In this document: piece by piece, positions 37,311-45,920 of the stretch
Position numbering within the stretch: position 1 is the first letter of the stretch
Layout: each line of letters begins with the position of its first letter
NCBI GenBank assembly: GCA_002494215.1
Contig: DLBF01000040.1
Location: 1 to 64,000, forward strand
DNA length: 64,000 nucleotides
Source: Prevotellaceae bacterium UBA7028
GTDB taxonomy: Bacteria; Bacteroidota; Bacteroidia; Bacteroidales; Bacteroidaceae
Direction of reading: 5' to 3'
Program-made: the position numbers and the translations under genes
Notes under the pieces: model-generated
Databases searched by the model: none
Told to the model about the DNA's origin: nothing
What the model saw: the letters and a program-made list of their open reading frames with translations, nothing else

Positions 37311-38153
37311 TTAGATCATTAAGAAATATATTGTAGCGGCAGGGATGGCAAGCAGACTACTGTCGAAGCGATCCAACAGGCCACCATGCCCAGGAAGAAT
37401 GTGACTGCTATCCTTGATGTTAAGCTGACGTTTCAGGTGACTCTCTACCAAGTCTCCATACGTGCCAGAAACCACCACAACAGCAGCAAAACCCAACCAC
37501 TGAAGCAAACTAAGCGTGCCAGGCTGTACGTACCAAACGGCCACACTGGCCAGAAGGGTAAAGATACATCCGCCCGTACTGCCTACCCATGTCTTCTTAG
37601 GCGAAACGCTGGGGAATAGCTTCCAGGGAAGGAACTTGTGCAAGGTAAGACCAGACAAGTATGCAAAGGTATCATTCACCCAAAGGAAGACAAACAGGGC
37701 AAGGGGATATATCCAGGTATAAGCCATCTTGCCAGCCTCCTCGTCAAAGCTGATACTCAGAAGGGGAAGCAGGGCAAAGGGTAAGGCTACATATATTTGC
37801 GATGCCAAGGCAAGACTCCAATTGCGGATAGAATCCTGACTATGGCGATACAATTCGCTAATCATTATATATAATAGAAGACAAGCCCACAGCGCTACCA
37901 TACGTACTGCCGACACGCTGCCTATGCAGTAAAGCCAAACAGCAGCCACCAGAATAAACCCTGCCAATGCATTGATAGCACGGGGCAGACTGGCTCCCGC
38001 ATATCGGTTCATAACGGTACCGAACTCCCAAAGGGTGGCAGCAGCTACAATACCGAAAAAGAAAAAGGAAGTCACAGGACTATATATGGTACAGCCTGCC
38101 AGTAACACAACATATATAAACCCTGTTAATGCACGGGTAAGTAGATTCTTCAT
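37311..38153 (-). CDS. cdsA: phosphatidate cytidylyltransferase (CDP-diacylglycerol synthase)
   Basis: A 280-residue integral membrane enzyme making CDP-diacylglycerol from CTP and phosphatidate, the branch point of phospholipid synthesis. About eight hydrophobic segments are present, and the family signature near the end is intact: VSPKKTWVGSTGG, then GDLVESHLKRQLNIKDSSHILPGHGGLLDRFDSSL. Length and C-terminal position of the signature are normal. The gene lies 27 bp downstream of ftsH, an order I recall as conserved in Bacteroidota. Confidence 0.96.
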   Translation of the reverse strand: MKNLLTRALTGFIYVVLLAGCTIYSPVTSFFFFGIVAAATLWEFGTVMNRYAGASLPRAINALAGFILVAAVWLYCIGSVSAVRMVALWACLLLYIMISELYRHSQDSIRNWSLALASQIYVALPFALLPLLSISFDEEAGKMAYTWIYPLALFVFLWVNDTFAYLSGLTLHKFLPWKLFPSVSPKKTWVGSTGGCIFTLLASVAVWYVQPGTLSLLQWLGFAAVVVVSGTYGDLVESHLKRQLNIKDSSHILPGHGGLLDRFDSSLLAIPAATIYFLMI

Positions 38154-38180
38154 TGAAAAATGTACATTGAGAATTGAACA

Positions 38181-40250
38181 TTAAGTATTCCCTTCGCCCA
38201 CAGAGTTCCCCTCGCCCACGGGAGCGACTGGGGTCTTTAGAGAAAGCACTGAATGTGCTTTCGGCCCCACAAAGGGGAGCGAGTCCCCACTCGCGACGGT
38301 GTTTGGGTTAGGGGTGAGGCTTTTTTCTTCTTCATTTAGAAGCTCCTCTGTACGACTGCTCCAGGGGCGGGGACCGAAGATACGCTCTACGTCCTCGGCA
38401 AAGATAACCTCACGCTCTACCAAGAGCTGAGCCAACTGAGCATGGCCCTCGGTATGCTGGCTTAGGATATCCTTGGCACGCTGGTACTGCTGGGCAATCA
38501 TCTTCTGTGTCTCCTGATCGATAAGCTGAGCCGTAGCTTCGCTATAGGGACGCTGGAAGTTGTACTCCTGATTGTTGTAATAACAGATGTTAGGAAGTTC
38601 GTCGGCCATTCCCATATAGGCTATCATGCTGTATGCCTGTTTGGTAACACGCTCCAGGTCGTTCATGGCACCACTGCTGATGTGACCAGTGAAGAGTTCC
38701 TCTGCAGCACGACCGCCCAGGGTGGCACACATCTCGTCAAGCATCTGCTCGCGCGTTGTTATCTGACGTTCCTCGGGCAGATACCATGCAGCACCAAGGG
38801 CACGTCCACGGGGTACAATAGTAACCTTGACAAGGGGATTGGCATACTGCAGGAGCCAACTGATAGTAGCATGACCAGCCTCGTGAAGGGCAATCGTACG
38901 CTTCTCCTCGGCAGTCATCACCTTTGTCTTCTTTTCCAAACCACCTATTATTCTGTCCACAGCAGCCAGGAAATCATCCTTACCCACTGCAGACTTACTG
39001 TTACGAGCAGCTATCAGGGCAGCCTCGTTGCAGACATTGGCAATATCTGCTCCGCTGAATCCTGGGGTCTGACGAGAAAGGAAGTCGATATCTACTGTAT
39101 CATCAGTCTTCACAGGACGCAGATGCACTTGGAATATCTCTTTGCGCTCGTTCAAATCAGGCAGGTCAACGTGTATCTGACGGTCGAAACGACCAGCACG
39201 CAGCAATGCCTTATCCAGAATGTCTGCACGGTTAGTTGCAGCCAGGATGATAACACCGCTGTTGGTACCAAAGCCATCCATCTCTGTAAGCAACTGGTTC
39301 AGCGTACTCTCGCGCTCATCATTGGCACCCATCTGAACACCACGGCTACGGGCACGTCCCACGGCATCTATCTCATCGATAAAGATAATACAGGGAGCTT
39401 TCTCCTTAGCCTGACGGAAGAGGTCACGCACACGACTGGCACCAACACCCACGAACATCTCCACAAAGTCGCTACCCGACATAGAGAAGAACGGTACGTC
39501 AGCCTCACCAGCCACAGCCTTTGCCAGAAGGGTCTTACCTGTTCCTGGAGGGCCTACCAACAAAGCACCCTTGGGAATCTTACCACCCAATTCCGTATAT
39601 TTGTTAGGATTCTTCAGGAACTCTACGATCTCCTGCACCTCCTGCTTGGCACCAGCCTGTCCAGCCACATCCTTAAAAGTGACCTTACCAGCCTCTTCCT
39701 TATCTACCAATTGGGCACGACTTCGACCAACGTTGAAGATACCCATAGGGCCTCCACCGCCGCTGCCGCTTCCACCACCGCCCATACGGCGCATGATGAA
39801 AATCCAGAAGATGGCTATAAGAATAAGGGGACCAAAACTCCACAAGAAGTTCGAGATGGCGTCACTGCCGTTCTCGTATTTTACATCACCCTTGAAGTGA
39901 CCAGCCTCTTGTTCTTGCTCAACAAAATCCTCCAGTTTGTCGGCAGAGGGGAACTGCGACTGCACAACACCCACAGCACCCGGTTTAACCTTGGTGGTGG
40001 GGAATACATCGCGCAAATACTGGGGTTGAACATACATCACCAATGTTCCCTCCTTCTTGTTGACGACAATCTTGCTGGCATAACCGTTCTTGACGTATTG
40101 CTTGAACTGGCTATAGGTGACCTCCTTAGAGCCACCGTCCATCAGCGAACCGCTTCCACCATTAAGGATAAGGAATCCAAGCGCTACGGCTATAATGACG
40201 TAAAGCCATGTAAGGCTGAACTGGGGACGTTTGGGTTTCTGCTTGCTCAT
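38181..40250 (-). CDS. ftsH: ATP-dependent zinc metalloprotease FtsH
   Basis: A 689-residue membrane-anchored AAA protease for quality control of membrane and short-lived proteins. Two membrane segments (about 13-30 and 139-153) bracket the periplasmic domain; a Gly-rich linker follows; Walker A is GPPGTGKT (233-240), Walker B IIFIDEID (288-295), the second region of homology contains RAGRFDRQ, and the zinc site is HEAGH (456-460). The last about 45 residues ([12 protein letters not shown]...[12 protein letters not shown]) are encoded by G/C-rich intergenic repeats and look like a repeat-derived tail. Start ATG 40250 is 15 bp after rsfS. Confidence 0.97.
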   Translation of the reverse strand: MSKQKPKRPQFSLTWLYVIIAVALGFLILNGGSGSLMDGGSKEVTYSQFKQYVKNGYASKIVVNKKEGTLVMYVQPQYLRDVFPTTKVKPGAVGVVQSQFPSADKLEDFVEQEQEAGHFKGDVKYENGSDAISNFLWSFGPLILIAIFWIFIMRRMGGGGSGSGGGGPMGIFNVGRSRAQLVDKEEAGKVTFKDVAGQAGAKQEVQEIVEFLKNPNKYTELGGKIPKGALLVGPPGTGKTLLAKAVAGEADVPFFSMSGSDFVEMFVGVGASRVRDLFRQAKEKAPCIIFIDEIDAVGRARSRGVQMGANDERESTLNQLLTEMDGFGTNSGVIILAATNRADILDKALLRAGRFDRQIHVDLPDLNERKEIFQVHLRPVKTDDTVDIDFLSRQTPGFSGADIANVCNEAALIAARNSKSAVGKDDFLAAVDRIIGGLEKKTKVMTAEEKRTIALHEAGHATISWLLQYANPLVKVTIVPRGRALGAAWYLPEERQITTREQMLDEMCATLGGRAAEELFTGHISSGAMNDLERVTKQAYSMIAYMGMADELPNICYYNNQEYNFQRPYSEATAQLIDQETQKMIAQQYQRAKDILSQHTEGHAQLAQLLVEREVIFAEDVERIFGPRPWSSRTEELLNEEEKSLTPNPNTVASGDSLPFVGPKAHSVLSLKTPVAPVGEGNSVGEGNT

Positions 40251-40265
40251 AGTTCTTGTATTATA

Positions 40266-40640
40266 TTAATCCAGATCAGGCACCTGAGTCAACTCTGCGT
40301 CAGCCCACAAATGCTCTATATCATAGAAGGCACGTTCCTCGGGCAAGAGTATATGAACGATAGCCTCTGCATAGTCCATAGCTACCCACTGGGCATACTG
40401 CAAACCGTCTATGGCAAGGGGCTTCTGTCCTGCCAGTTCCAATGTCTTATCACCGACACTGCGTACCAAAGCCTGTATCTGTGAGGGTGAACCGCCCGTG
40501 GCTATAACAAAGTACCTACAAATGGTGTCAGGTATCTCCGAGAGATCCACCACAACTATATTTCTACCTTTCTTATCCTGCATTCCCTGTACTATAGCTT
40601 CTACAAGGAGATTCTTTTCTTTCTTCAATTGATTTATCAT
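40266..40640 (-). CDS. rsfS: ribosome silencing factor RsfS
   Basis: A 124-residue protein that binds uL14 and blocks subunit joining when nutrients are low. Family motifs are present: LVEAIVQGMQDKKGRNIVVVDLSEI, DTICRYFVIATGGSPSQIQALV, DGLQYAQWVAMDYAEAIVHILLPEERAFYDIEHLWADAE. The open frame reaches 40706, but the promoter box at 40654-40661 lies inside that extension, so MINQLKK at 40640 is the start. First gene of rsfS-ftsH-cdsA-cotH. Confidence 0.95.
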   Translation of the reverse strand: MINQLKKEKNLLVEAIVQGMQDKKGRNIVVVDLSEIPDTICRYFVIATGGSPSQIQALVRSVGDKTLELAGQKPLAIDGLQYAQWVAMDYAEAIVHILLPEERAFYDIEHLWADAELTQVPDLD

Positions 40641-40653
40641 TTTTAATTGGATG

Positions 40654-40685
40654 CAAAGGTACAGAGAGTTGGCCGATAATGCAAA
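40654..40685 (-). promoter_or_regulatory. promoter of rsfS-ftsH-cdsA-cotH
   Basis: On the minus strand TTTG (40682-40685), 20 nt, TACCTTTG (40654-40661): a complete consensus promoter 13 nt before the rsfS start codon. Confidence 0.75.
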
Positions 40686-40710
40686 TTTTTTGTATTTTTT
40701 TGGCATAAAG

Positions 40711-40742
40711 TTTTGTCAGTTCGGAAAAAGTCCATACCTTTG
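40711..40742 (+). promoter_or_regulatory. promoter of tRNA-Gln
   Basis: TTTTG (40711-40715), 19 nt, TACCTTTG (40735-40742). It is divergent from and only about 25 bp from the rsfS promoter, and about 30 bp before the tRNA. Confidence 0.75.
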
Positions 40743-40773
40743 CACCGCAAAACGGATTCATCCCGTTATTTAT

Positions 40774-40844
40774 TGGGCTATGGTGTAATGGTAACACTGC
40801 AGATTCTGGTCCTGCCTTTCCTGGTTCGAGTCCGGGTAGCCCAA
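40774..40844 (+). tRNA. tRNA-Gln (anticodon CTG)
   Basis: Acceptor stem TGGGCTA (40774-40780) pairs with TAGCCCA (40837-40843). The D arm is GTGT-AATGGTA-ACAC, the anticodon arm GCAGA-TTCTGGT-CCTGC with CTG read as Gln (codon CAG) and an A/C mismatch at the stem end, and the T arm contains GGTTCGAGTCC. No CCA is encoded. It stands alone with its own promoter and terminator. Confidence 0.92.
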
Positions 40845-40850
40845 CAAAAA

Positions 40851-40881
40851 GAGCTTCACAAACCGTGAAGCTCTTTTTTTT
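40851..40881 (+). terminator. rho-independent terminator of tRNA-Gln
   Basis: GAGCTTCAC (40851-40859) and GTGAAGCTC (40865-40873) form a perfect nine-bp stem with a five-base loop, followed by a run of T. Confidence 0.9.
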
Positions 40882-41042
40882 ATTTCCCAATTCTCAACTT
40901 TCAATTCTCAATTCTCAATTCTCAATTTTGAACGCCAAAGGGGTCGCGAGCGAATAGCGAGAAGGTTTAGCTCGACGCTCCAAAGGGGAAAGTCAACGAA
41001 GTGGCAATTATGAATTGTGAATTGAAAAAGTGAATTACAAAT
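40882..41042. repeat. intergenic repeat block (CAATTCTCAATT units, GC-rich core)
   Basis: Five CAATTCTCAATT-type units (about 40888-40927) and AATTATGAATTG units (41003-41022) flank a GC-rich core with GGTCGCGAGCGAATAGCGAG and CGACGCTCC. No gene is seen. Same families as in the spacers of rsgA and of the phosphatase group. Confidence 0.6.
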
Positions 41043-42011
41043 TCAACTAAACGCTTCCACTTCCGCAGAGTAGTGCCCATAAACGTACTCCACCACCATG
41101 CGACCATACTTGCCTTGGGCAGGAAGAAGCGTGGAGATGTACCCCATTGTCATACGCCAGTTGATTTCTATGCACGGACAAACACCGCCCTGGCAGAGCA
41201 TCATATCTACGCCCACAGGCCCCCGGTATGGGAACTTCTGCAGGTATCTCTCCCACCATTGGCGGATATCCACCAACACTTGCGGATCCACGTACTGCAT
41301 GAGCCATTGCAGTTTCTGTCCTTCTGGAGCTACCCAGTTTCCCAGGTAGGCACCGCCCTCGTTGGTATAGAACAGGCTCAGTCCACGATACTCTACCCCG
41401 CCCTTTCCATCACACCAGAACTCCAGGGCAAAGTCGGCAACCTTTTGCAGCAGTTTCTCAACCACCACAGAGCCTTGAGCCTTTAGTGTATTCTTTATCC
41501 AGCCTTTGGCATTGGGACTGCCACACAGCATCAGACCTCTGCCGCTACTGCTCCAAGGGGACTTCAAAATAAAGCCCTCCCCTTCCTTGGCGGCAGAGAG
41601 AACTGCTTTCACCTCCTCCTCTGTTTTGCAAAGGTGGGACTCACCCATCAGCGCCTCGCCTATCAGTCCGTCACGCTTGCAGGCAGCCAAAGCCTCCACA
41701 GCTGTCTGTCGGTGCGAGAGCCAACGCAGTCGTTCCATCTCCTCGTCAGAAGGCAGGAACTCATCCGTCACACCAGCCTGACGCAGTTGGTGTATAAGGG
41801 CAGGGCTCCACCCCCAAGGGCATATCTCATCGCCTGGCTTCAGCTGCAGCTTATCCGTTCCGTTCCACACAACATCCTCGTCATTGGCCCACCAGTTGGG
41901 TAGCCAATACAGTTCGTCTCTCATCTGCCTGATGATGGCTGGCGGCGTATAGCCTGGATTACCATCAGCAAGAGCCATATCGTTCTCGGGATTGAAAATA
42001 TATACTTTCAT
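41043..42011 (-). CDS. ATP-grasp-like protein of unknown function
   Basis: A 322-residue cytoplasmic protein, no signal peptide. It starts [24 protein letters not shown] and carries ATP-grasp-like features in the second half: [18 protein letters not shown] (phosphate-binding loop), [16 protein letters not shown] and [14 protein letters not shown] (metal-binding E-x-N). I do not recognise a named family; by analogy it would ligate a carboxylate to an amine or thiol. It is divergent from the glycosyltransferase/DUF4922 gene with only 70 bp between start codons, suggesting a shared pathway. Its -7 box ends four bases before the ATG. Confidence 0.75.
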   Translation of the reverse strand: MKVYIFNPENDMALADGNPGYTPPAIIRQMRDELYWLPNWWANDEDVVWNGTDKLQLKPGDEICPWGWSPALIHQLRQAGVTDEFLPSDEEMERLRWLSHRQTAVEALAACKRDGLIGEALMGESHLCKTEEEVKAVLSAAKEGEGFILKSPWSSSGRGLMLCGSPNAKGWIKNTLKAQGSVVVEKLLQKVADFALEFWCDGKGGVEYRGLSLFYTNEGGAYLGNWVAPEGQKLQWLMQYVDPQVLVDIRQWWERYLQKFPYRGPVGVDMMLCQGGVCPCIEINWRMTMGYISTLLPAQGKYGRMVVEYVYGHYSAEVEAFS

Positions 42012-42015
42012 GTTG

Positions 42016-42023
42016 CAAAGTTA
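42016..42023 (-). promoter_or_regulatory. -7 box of the ATP-grasp-like gene
   Basis: The minus strand reads TAACTTTG, ending five bases before the start codon A at 42011, so the transcript would be leaderless or nearly so. No -33 match is seen. Confidence 0.55.
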
Positions 42024-42045
42024 CGGTTTTTATTACATCTTTTAT

Positions 42046-42076
42046 TTTGTAGAGCGAAAAAAAAGTCCTACTTTTG
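42046..42076 (+). promoter_or_regulatory. promoter of the glycosyltransferase/DUF4922 gene
   Basis: TTTG (42046-42049), 19 nt, TACTTTTG (42069-42076), six bases before ATGATG at 42082. Transcription would start at or next to the start codon, so the mRNA is probably leaderless; the in-frame ATG at 41992 is upstream of the promoter and excluded. Confidence 0.75.
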
Positions 42077-42081
42077 CGCTT

Positions 42082-44457
42082 ATGATGAAGATTGATTGTT
42101 TTATTCCCTGGCAGAGCGACGAGCAAGTGGCCGTCACCCTGCAACAATTAGAGGCTGAAGAGCAAGTCGGAGCCATCCACTTCCTACGCGAAGAAGGCCC
42201 CGGAAACATAGATACCCTACGTTGGATAGCCAGCAAGGCATCAGCACCCTACCTGTTGCTGTACACCAAATACGACACCCTGCAACTGGGCTATTATGCC
42301 CTGACACGTATGCTGACAATAGCAGAGGACAGCAACGCCCTGATGCTGTATGCCGACCATTACATAGCACTCCCCCAAAGGGGGAGCAGGGAGGGGGCTT
42401 TAATTGACTACCAAATAGGTTCTGTGCGTGATGATTTTCAGATGGGCTCCTTACTGTTGATTCGCACTTCAGCCTTGAAAGAATATATCGAGCAGGCCAA
42501 GGAAGTGAGCTATCGCTTTGCCGCCTTGTACGACTTCCGCCTATTTGTCAGCAGGAAGATGCTACCTGTTCATGCTGATGAGTTCCTTTATACCGAGATA
42601 GAGCAGGATACCCGACTAAGCGGACAGAAGCAGTTCGACTACGTCGACCCACGCAACCGCGACCGTCAGATTGAGATGGAGCAGGCTTGTACCGCTCACC
42701 TAAAAGCCATTGGCGCTTACTTGGCACCCGAAACCTTCCAGGATATCGACTTCTCCGAAGGTGAGTTTGCCGTAGAAGCATCCGTCATCATCCCCGTCCG
42801 CAACCGCGAGCGTACCATAGAGGATGCCATACGCTCAGCACTTGAGCAGGAGACTTCTTTCTCCTTCAACGTTATCGTCATTGACAACCACTCCACCGAT
42901 GGCACAACCGAAAAGATTAGGCAGATTGCAAAGTCACTCCCCCTCGGGGGAGACGGAGAGGGGTCGCTTATACACATCATCCCCGAACGAAACGACTTAG
43001 GCATTGGCGGATGTTGGAACACAGCGGTGCATCATCCACAGGTAGGACGATTCGTTGTACAATTGGATAGCGACGACCTCTACAGCTCACCCCAGACGCT
43101 CCAGCAAATGGTGGATGCGTTCCGTGAGCAACAGGCTGCAATGGTCATTGGCTCATACCGCATGTGCGACTTTCAACTGAACACCCTGCCTCCAGGCCTC
43201 ATCGACCATAAGGAATGGACACCCGACAACGGACGCAACAATGCGCTGCGCATCAACGGTCTGGGCGCACCACGTGCTTTCTATACCCCAGTGCTCAGGG
43301 AACTGCAGATTCCCAACACCAGCTATGGCGAGGACTATGCCCTTGGACTGATGATAAGCCGACGCTATCACATAGGACGACTCTATCACGAGGTTTATTT
43401 GTGCCGTCGCTGGGAGGGTAATAGCGATGCTGCGCTGAGTCAGGACAAAATCAACAAGAACAATACCTACAAGGACCACTTACGTACCTTAGAGATTCTG
43501 GCTCGCCAACAGTTGAACAAAAGCCGAGAGCAAGTTCCATCGCCTGCCGAAGTAGAGGATTTTTTCCAGAGCGAAAAAAAAAACTGGTCTGACGCCGCCA
43601 CCCGCTACGAAGCCCTAACCGGCGTACAGACAAAGCCACTCCCCTCTAAACTCTACGCTCTAAACTCTAAACTCTCCGTTCTTACGGCTCAATGGAACCC
43701 CGCTCGCATCGTCAGTACGGGAGCCAACATCAGCAAGCAGGCGATAGAGAAACGTCCCTGCTTCCTTTGCGACAGTAACCGACCAGCAGAACAACATGCC
43801 CTACCCGTGCTGGGACAGTACCAGTTGCTGATAAACCCCTTCCCCATCCTACCCAAGCATTTCACTATCCCTACACGCCAGCATACCGCGCAATCTATTA
43901 AGGGACGCTTTCAAGATCTCTTCAAGATAGCACAGCAGATGCCTGACTATATGGTATTCTATAATGGCCCCCTCTGTGGAGCCTCATGCCCCGACCACAT
44001 GCACTTGCAGGCAGGAAGCAGAGGCATTGCTCCTCTAGAGCGTGACTGGAAGAGCATCTACGAGCCTGCCCTAAAGCCCTTTGCCGAAGGCATTTCCCTG
44101 CTGACAGACTATGCTTGTCCTGTTCTGGTGATACGGACAGCAGAGGCAAAAGAGGCAGAAGAGCGCTTCATGCGCATCTACAACGCCCTCCCCATGCACG
44201 AGGGTGAGACTGAGCCACGTATGAATATTGTTTGTTGGCAGCAAGACGAAGAGGTTGTAACCCTCATCTTCCCACGTGCCAAGCACAGACCAGCTTGTTA
44301 TACAGCCCAAGGCGAAGAGCAACTGCTCATCAGTCCGGGTGCACTGGACATGTGTGGCCTTCTCATCACTCCCCGAGAGCAGGATTTCAAAAAACTTACT
44401 CCTGAGCAGGCCGTAGCTATTCTGAAAGAAGTAAGCCTCACCCCAACCCTCTCCTAA
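42082..44457 (+). CDS. fusion of GT2 glycosyltransferase and HIT-like DUF4922 domain
   Basis: About 791 residues. Residues 1-220 are a divergent glycosyltransferase-like part; about 230-480 is a canonical GT2 domain ([54 protein letters not shown]). From about 545 there is a DUF4922/Ap4A-phosphorylase-like domain: [46 protein letters not shown] (HIT motif H-x-H-x-Q). Four short segments are encoded by intergenic repeats: [34 protein letters not shown] and the end SLTPTLS. The substrate is unknown; the fusion suggests a nucleotide-sugar phosphorolysis step tied to sugar transfer. Confidence 0.85.
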   Translation: MMKIDCFIPWQSDEQVAVTLQQLEAEEQVGAIHFLREEGPGNIDTLRWIASKASAPYLLLYTKYDTLQLGYYALTRMLTIAEDSNALMLYADHYIALPQRGSREGALIDYQIGSVRDDFQMGSLLLIRTSALKEYIEQAKEVSYRFAALYDFRLFVSRKMLPVHADEFLYTEIEQDTRLSGQKQFDYVDPRNRDRQIEMEQACTAHLKAIGAYLAPETFQDIDFSEGEFAVEASVIIPVRNRERTIEDAIRSALEQETSFSFNVIVIDNHSTDGTTEKIRQIAKSLPLGGDGEGSLIHIIPERNDLGIGGCWNTAVHHPQVGRFVVQLDSDDLYSSPQTLQQMVDAFREQQAAMVIGSYRMCDFQLNTLPPGLIDHKEWTPDNGRNNALRINGLGAPRAFYTPVLRELQIPNTSYGEDYALGLMISRRYHIGRLYHEVYLCRRWEGNSDAALSQDKINKNNTYKDHLRTLEILARQQLNKSREQVPSPAEVEDFFQSEKKNWSDAATRYEALTGVQTKPLPSKLYALNSKLSVLTAQWNPARIVSTGANISKQAIEKRPCFLCDSNRPAEQHALPVLGQYQLLINPFPILPKHFTIPTRQHTAQSIKGRFQDLFKIAQQMPDYMVFYNGPLCGASCPDHMHLQAGSRGIAPLERDWKSIYEPALKPFAEGISLLTDYACPVLVIRTAEAKEAEERFMRIYNALPMHEGETEPRMNIVCWQQDEEVVTLIFPRAKHRPACYTAQGEEQLLISPGALDMCGLLITPREQDFKKLTPEQAVAILKEVSLTPTLS

Positions 44458-44618
44458 GGAGAGGGAGCTAAGGCTTTTTAGTTGAGAGTTTAGAGTTTAG
44501 AGTTTGCGGTTTACAGTTTGGTAACTTCCAGCTTTCAAGTTTCAGGTTTCAAGTTCCGCTAACCGCTAACCGCTCAACGGTAAACAGTAAACGGTAAACT
44601 AAAAAATATTTTTTACTC
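44458..44618. repeat. mixed intergenic repeat block
   Basis: Packed simple repeats: CTCTCCTAAGGAGAG, GAGTTTAGAGTTTAGAG, TTTCAAGTTTCAGG, CGCTAACCGCTAACCGC and GGTAAACAGTAAACGG. No gene or clear promoter. It separates the GT2/DUF4922 gene from the SpoIID gene. Confidence 0.65.
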
Positions 44619-45872
44619 ATGACGACAATTACCGTAGGGATTCTTACCGCAAAAGAGGTTCACTTCCGTCTGGATACACCTTATATTATAGATAATGTAT
44701 CCGTGGAGGGCGAGCAAACAGCCATTGCCCAACCGGATGGCATCCTGTGGCAAGGGAAACTATTCAATGAAATAACAGCACTCCCCCAAGGTTCTCACTC
44801 CCCCAAAGGGGGAGCTGGAGGGGGCTTGAGCGGGGGGGAGGCTGTGTTTCGCCTTTATGGTGTTACCATAGGCAAGCAGTTCCATTGGGAACGACAGCAG
44901 GTGCAGGTCTTTACTGGCACGTTGCACCTTGTTTGGCACGAAGGGCAGATTGTGGTCATCAACGAACTGCCCCTGGAGGACTACCTAATCAGCGTTATCA
45001 GCAGTGAGATGAAGAGTACCTGCTCCCTAGAGTTCCTGAAAGCCTCAGCAGTCATCAGCCGCAGTTGGCTCTTAGCCCAGCTCAGACAGAAACAGGACAA
45101 ATCACCCTCATTCATCCAGACCGATGAAGAACTCATCCGCTGGTGGGACCGCGAGGACCACGACCTCTTTGATGTCTGTGCCGATGATCATTGTCAACGC
45201 TACCAAGGCATCACAAAGGCCAGCAATCCTAACGTCCGACGGGCTGTCAACGAGACATGCGGACAAGTGCTGATGGGCGATGGAGAAATCTGCGATGCAC
45301 GTTTTGGCAAATGCTGTGGCGGTCAGACCAACGAGTTTCAGTACTGTTGGCAGAATATCCGCAAGTCGTACCTCAGCAGTGTTGCCGACCCCTTCTGCAA
45401 CACTTCCGACCGCGAAGTCCTCTCGCAGGTCTTGAACGATTACGACTTAGAGACCAACAACTTCTATCGCTGGCAGGTACGCTTCACACAAGAAAGACTC
45501 AGGGAACTGATAGAGCGCAACCTAGGCATGAAGTTCGGGCACATCCTACGCTTGGAGCCCTTGGAGGCAGGACCAGCCGGTCATATCAGCCGTTTGCGCA
45601 TAGTAGGCTCCGAACGCACATTCATAATAGGTAAGGAACTGCTTATACGTAAGACGCTCAGCACCTCTCATCTGCTCAGCAGCGCCTTTACCATTAGCTT
45701 AGAGGATATACAGGACGGCATTCCCCAAACCATCATCCTGAATGGCAAAGGCTGGGGACATGGTGTAGGAATGTGTCAGATAGGTGCCGCCGTAATGGGA
45801 CATCAGGGCTATTCTTACCAAAACATCCTGACTCATTATTATCCGGGCGCTGAAATCCGGCAAATATATTAG
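44619..45872 (+). CDS. SpoIID/LytB domain protein
   Basis: A 417-residue protein. SpoIID domains are lytic transglycosylases or related amidase enhancers acting on peptidoglycan. Family motifs: LPLEDYLISVISSEMKSTCSLEFLKASAVISRSW, then AVNETCGQVLM, CCGGQTNEFQYCW, and the end NGKGWGHGVGMCQIGAAVMGHQGYSYQNILTHYYPGAEI, all near-canonical. No signal peptide is seen, odd for a cell-wall enzyme. Residues about 55-75 ([20 protein letters not shown]) are encoded by G-rich intergenic repeats inserted in phase. Downstream of the GT2/DUF4922 gene, and probably in one pathway with it. Confidence 0.92.
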   Translation: MTTITVGILTAKEVHFRLDTPYIIDNVSVEGEQTAIAQPDGILWQGKLFNEITALPQGSHSPKGGAGGGLSGGEAVFRLYGVTIGKQFHWERQQVQVFTGTLHLVWHEGQIVVINELPLEDYLISVISSEMKSTCSLEFLKASAVISRSWLLAQLRQKQDKSPSFIQTDEELIRWWDREDHDLFDVCADDHCQRYQGITKASNPNVRRAVNETCGQVLMGDGEICDARFGKCCGGQTNEFQYCWQNIRKSYLSSVADPFCNTSDREVLSQVLNDYDLETNNFYRWQVRFTQERLRELIERNLGMKFGHILRLEPLEAGPAGHISRLRIVGSERTFIIGKELLIRKTLSTSHLLSSAFTISLEDIQDGIPQTIILNGKGWGHGVGMCQIGAAVMGHQGYSYQNILTHYYPGAEIRQIY

Positions 45873-45903
45873 CGGTTAGGGAGTCGCAAATCCCTAACCG
45901 CTA
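45870..45903. terminator. perfect 13-bp hairpin between convergent genes
   Basis: TAGCGGTTAGGGA (45870-45882, including the spoIID stop codon) and TCCCTAACCGCTA (45891-45903) are perfectly complementary with an eight-base loop. No T run follows on either side, so it may be a bidirectional or RNA-stabilising structure. Confidence 0.6.
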
Positions 45904-45920
45904 AACACTATCCGCCAGTC

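Noticed and set aside
38682..40484. 600-codon open frame on the plus strand
   Set aside because: Antisense shadow of ftsH; it has no recognisable domain and crosses the ftsH/rsfS junction.
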